Part shown: in pieces, positions 61,869 through 64,000 of the stretch
How the letters are laid out: every line of letters starts with the position of its first letter
Position numbering within the stretch: the first letter of the stretch is position 1
Source: Streptomyces sp. CB02058
GTDB lineage: Bacteria > Actinomycetota > Actinomycetes > Streptomycetales > Streptomycetaceae
DNA length: 64,000 nt
Assembly: GCF_001905505.1 (NCBI RefSeq)
Contig: NZ_LIPG01000004.1
Span: 806,001 to 870,000 of the forward strand
Reading direction: 5' to 3'
The notes under the pieces: model-generated
The model's database searches: none
What the model was told of the DNA's origin: nothing
What the model saw: the letters and a program-made list of their open reading frames with translations, nothing else
Position numbers and translations under genes: made by a program

Positions 61869-62420
61869 ATGACCGAGATCGCCCTGGTGTCCGGCCCCGA
61901 ACTGGTCACCTACGCCGATGAACTCGCCGCCGTGCTGATCGAGTCCGTGGAGGGCGGGGCCTCGGTGGGCTTCCTGGCGCCGGTGGACCGCGCCGACGCC
62001 GCCGTCTGGTGGCGGGAGCGGGCCGCCTCGGTCGAGGCGGGGAGCCACCGGGTCTGGATCGCCCGCGACGACGAAGGGGTGGTGGGCACGATCGGCCTGG
62101 TCAAGGCCCCCCTGCCCAACGCCCGCCATCGCGCGGAGGTCGCCAAACTCATCGTCAGACCCTCGGCACGGGGCCGGGGAGTCGGCCGCGCCCTGCTCAG
62201 GGCCGTCGAGGAGTGGGCGGCCGAGGAGGGGCTGACGCTGCTCGTCCTGGACACCGAGACGGACAGCGTCGCGGAGCGGCTCTACCGCTCGGCGGGGTGG
62301 ATCCGGTGCGGCTCCATCCCCTGGTACGCGGCGGACCCCTCCGGGACGCTCAAGGGCACGACGCTCTACTACAAGGCACTCGGCCGCCTCTCCGCCTCCG
62401 GCGGGGGCGCGTCACAATGA
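61869..62420 (+). CDS. GNAT family N-acetyltransferase
   Basis: A 183-aa GNAT protein from ATG 61869 (MTEIALVSGPELVTYADEL). Acetyl-CoA-binding motif A: AEVAKLIVRPSARGRGVGRALLRAVEEWA, with R-G-R-G-V-G. Strand beta5 and the tail: LTLLVLDTETDSVAERLYRSAGWIRCGSIPWYAADPSG. Coupled to the upstream XRE-cupin regulator by a 20-nt gap. The substrate is unknown; antibiotic or polyamine acetylation is typical of such pairs. The glutathione peroxidase gene follows 31 nt later. Confidence 0.93.
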   Translation: MTEIALVSGPELVTYADELAAVLIESVEGGASVGFLAPVDRADAAVWWRERAASVEAGSHRVWIARDDEGVVGTIGLVKAPLPNARHRAEVAKLIVRPSARGRGVGRALLRAVEEWAAEEGLTLLVLDTETDSVAERLYRSAGWIRCGSIPWYAADPSGTLKGTTLYYKALGRLSASGGGASQ

Positions 62421-62451
62421 GAGCGACGCCACGCAACCGAGGAGTTCCCGC

Positions 62452-62940
62452 ATGACACTGCACGACATCCCGCTCCGCACCCTCACCGGTGAGCCGACGA
62501 CGCTGGGGGCCTACGAGGGCTCGGCGGTCCTGCTGGTGAACGTCGCGTCCAAGTGCGGCCTCACTCCGCAGTACGCGGGCCTGGAGCGACTCCAGAAGGA
62601 GTACGGGGACCGCGGGTTCACCGTTCTCGGAGTCCCCTGCAACCAGTTCGCGGGCCAGGAGCCCGGCAGCGCGGAGGAGATCCAGACGTTCTGCTCGACG
62701 ACGTACGGCGTCAGCTTCCCGCTCCTGGAGAAGATCGACGTCAACGGCGACGGCCGGCACCCGCTGTACGCGGAGCTGACCAAGGTCAGCGACTCCGAGG
62801 GCGCCGCCGGTGACGTCCAGTGGAACTTCGAGAAGTTCCTCATCTCCCCCGCCGGCGAGCCCGTCGCCCGGATCCGCCCCCGGACCGAGCCCGAGGCCCC
62901 GGAGGTCGTGGCCGCCATCGAGGCTCAGCTGCCGCGGTAG
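62452..62940 (+). CDS. Glutathione peroxidase-family thiol peroxidase
   Basis: A 162-aa protein from ATG 62452. The peroxidatic cysteine (not selenocysteine) is Cys35 in VNVASKCGLTPQY. The second cysteine motif GVPCNQFAGQEPGS carries the Gln of the catalytic tetrad, and WNFEKFLISPAGEPVARIRP supplies Trp and Asn. These proteins reduce peroxides with thioredoxin rather than glutathione in bacteria. It is last in the regulator-acetyltransferase-peroxidase run and followed by a strong terminator. Confidence 0.95.
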   Translation: MTLHDIPLRTLTGEPTTLGAYEGSAVLLVNVASKCGLTPQYAGLERLQKEYGDRGFTVLGVPCNQFAGQEPGSAEEIQTFCSTTYGVSFPLLEKIDVNGDGRHPLYAELTKVSDSEGAAGDVQWNFEKFLISPAGEPVARIRPRTEPEAPEVVAAIEAQLPR

Positions 62941-62963
62941 CAGCGGACGGCGGGACACGCGGA

Positions 62964-62994
62964 CGGGGCCGGACCGAGTGACGGTCCGGCCCCG
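62964..62994 (+). terminator. Bidirectional terminator between the peroxidase and acyl-CoA dehydrogenase genes
   Basis: CGGGGCCGGACCG and CGGTCCGGCCCCG are perfect 13-bp arms with a 5-nt loop, between two convergent stop codons. Confidence 0.93.
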
Positions 62995-63017
62995 CTCACG
63001 CGTGTGCGCAGGAGGCC

Positions 63018-64000
63018 CTAGCGAATCGGCATACCGGACAGGGTGCGGGCGATCACCAGGCGCTGAATCTCGCTCGTGCCCTCGAAGATGGTGTAGATCG
63101 CGGCGTCCCGGTGCATGCGCTCGACCGGGTACTCACGGGTGAAGCCGTTGCCGCCGAGGATCTGCACGGCCTGGGCGGTCACCGACTTCGCCGTCTCGCT
63201 CGCGTAGAGCTTCGACATCGAGCCCTCGGCCGCGGTGAACGGCTTGCCGGCGCTCGCCATCCAGGAGGCGCGCCAGACGAGGAGCCGCGCCGCGTCGATC
63301 TGCGTACGCATGTCGGCCAGCTGGAAGGCGACGCCCTGGTTGTCGATGATCGGGCGGCCGAACTGGCTCCGGGTCTTGGCGTAGTCGAGGGCGACCTCGT
63401 AGGCGGCGCGTGCGGTGCCGACCGCCATGGCACCCACGGCGGGGCGGGATGCCTCGAAGGTGGCCATCGCCGCGTTCTTCACACGCTCCCCGCCGGACTT
63501 GGCGCGCTCGCGGGCCCGGGCGAGGCGCTCGTCCAGCTTCTCCTTGCCGCCGAGCAGGCAGTGGCCGGGGATACGGACGTCCTCCAGGACGACCTCGGCC
63601 GTGTGGGAGGCACGGATGCCGTGCTTCTTGAACTTCTGCCCCTGCGAGAGTCCCGGGGTGGCCGGCGGCACGATGAAGGAGGCGTGCCCCTTCGAGCCCA
63701 GCTCCGGGTCCACGACGGCGACGACGACGTGGACGTTGGCGATGCCGCCGTTGGTCGCCCAGGTCTTGGTGCCGTTGAGCACCCACTCGTCCTTGGCCTC
63801 GTCGTACACCGCGCGGGTGCGCATCGACGCCACGTCCGAGCCGGCGTCCGGCTCGGAGGAGCAGAAGGCGGCGACCTTCACGTCGGAGGCGTCGCCGTAC
63901 ATCTGGGGGATCCAGGTGCCGATCTGCTCCTCGGTGCCGTTGGCGAGGACGCCGACGGCCGCAAGACCGGTGCCGACGATCGACAGCGCGATGCCCGCGT
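63018..64000 (-). CDS. Acyl-CoA dehydrogenase (N-terminus beyond the window)
   Basis: The coding frame continues past the right edge; readable residues include ALSIVGTGLAAVGVLANGTEEQ. Family motifs: VAAFCSSEPDAGSDVASMRTRAV (FAD/substrate), WVLNGTKTWATNGGIANVHVVVA, ALDYAKTRSQFGRPIIDNQGVAFQLADM, TAQAVQILGGNGFTREYPVERMHRDAAIYTIFEGTSEIQRLVIARTL. The Glu in FEGTSEIQ matches a usual active-site base position. It catalyses the first step of fatty acyl-CoA beta-oxidation. Chain-length preference is not readable. Confidence 0.94.
   Translation of the reverse strand, partial: AGIALSIVGTGLAAVGVLANGTEEQIGTWIPQMYGDASDVKVAAFCSSEPDAGSDVASMRTRAVYDEAKDEWVLNGTKTWATNGGIANVHVVVAVVDPELGSKGHASFIVPPATPGLSQGQKFKKHGIRASHTAEVVLEDVRIPGHCLLGGKEKLDERLARARERAKSGGERVKNAAMATFEASRPAVGAMAVGTARAAYEVALDYAKTRSQFGRPIIDNQGVAFQLADMRTQIDAARLLVWRASWMASAGKPFTAAEGSMSKLYASETAKSVTAQAVQILGGNGFTREYPVERMHRDAAIYTIFEGTSEIQRLVIARTLSGMPIR

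Overview
High-GC DNA with strong third-position G/C bias, GTG/TTG starts and many actinobacterial families (DUF5959, DUF2252, DUF3516 helicase, CmtR, SPASM maturase): almost certainly a Streptomyces or close-relative chromosome. No rRNA, tRNA or CRISPR array was seen.

The window has two parts. About 1-36.1 kb is accessory DNA: defence-type genes, a candidate peptide-modification operon, metal resistance, insertion sequences (ISs) and gene debris. About 36.1-64 kb is ordinary, densely coded core chromosome (ABC exporters, NDH-2, DNA ligase, helicase, thioesterase, chloride channel, glutathione peroxidase, acyl-CoA dehydrogenase).

The boundary can be read directly. yjbQ at 36061-36483 has an AT-rich 3' end lying beside a large serine integrase. 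A second, diverged 3' end of yjbQ, without the rest of the gene, lies at 3470-3526. The two align over 50 nt without gaps (33 identities), and both encode a C-terminus of the form DTNxSNxNRxVRLSFLG. This is the signature of an integrative element inserted at the 3' end of yjbQ, so the element spans roughly 3.53-36.11 kb. Related attachment-arm repeats at 7.2, 15.8 and 33.6 kb divide it into modules, as expected if several elements accreted in series at one site.

Layout. 1-2935: Avs-like STAND ATPase with a Cap4-type nuclease domain, running off the left edge and outside the left attachment site. 3.5-7.2 kb: hypothetical gene, HNH nuclease with a helical tail, and a possible PD-(D/E)XK protein. 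7.2-15.8 kb: an IS with a passenger gene, then a minus-strand defence block of PIN protein, a giant SF1 helicase-Vsr/DUF559 nuclease (Hhe-like, broken by two 1-nt insertions) and a translationally coupled HEPN-like gene. 15.8-33.6 kb: acetyltransferase stub, an operon of STAND/TPR protein, radical SAM/SPASM maturase and 84-aa candidate precursor, a broken ISAzo13-family IS, a DUF5959 gene, a PadR-DUF1048 pair and serine hydrolase, a CmtR-type sensor with a CDF exporter, an intact IS5 element, a secreted SGNH hydrolase and broken ADH/MGMT pieces. 33.6-36.1 kb: an IS carrying a passenger gene, inserted into the serine integrase, which it truncates.

Several genes in the element carry single-base frameshifts. 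They may be real decay or assembly errors; raw reads would decide.
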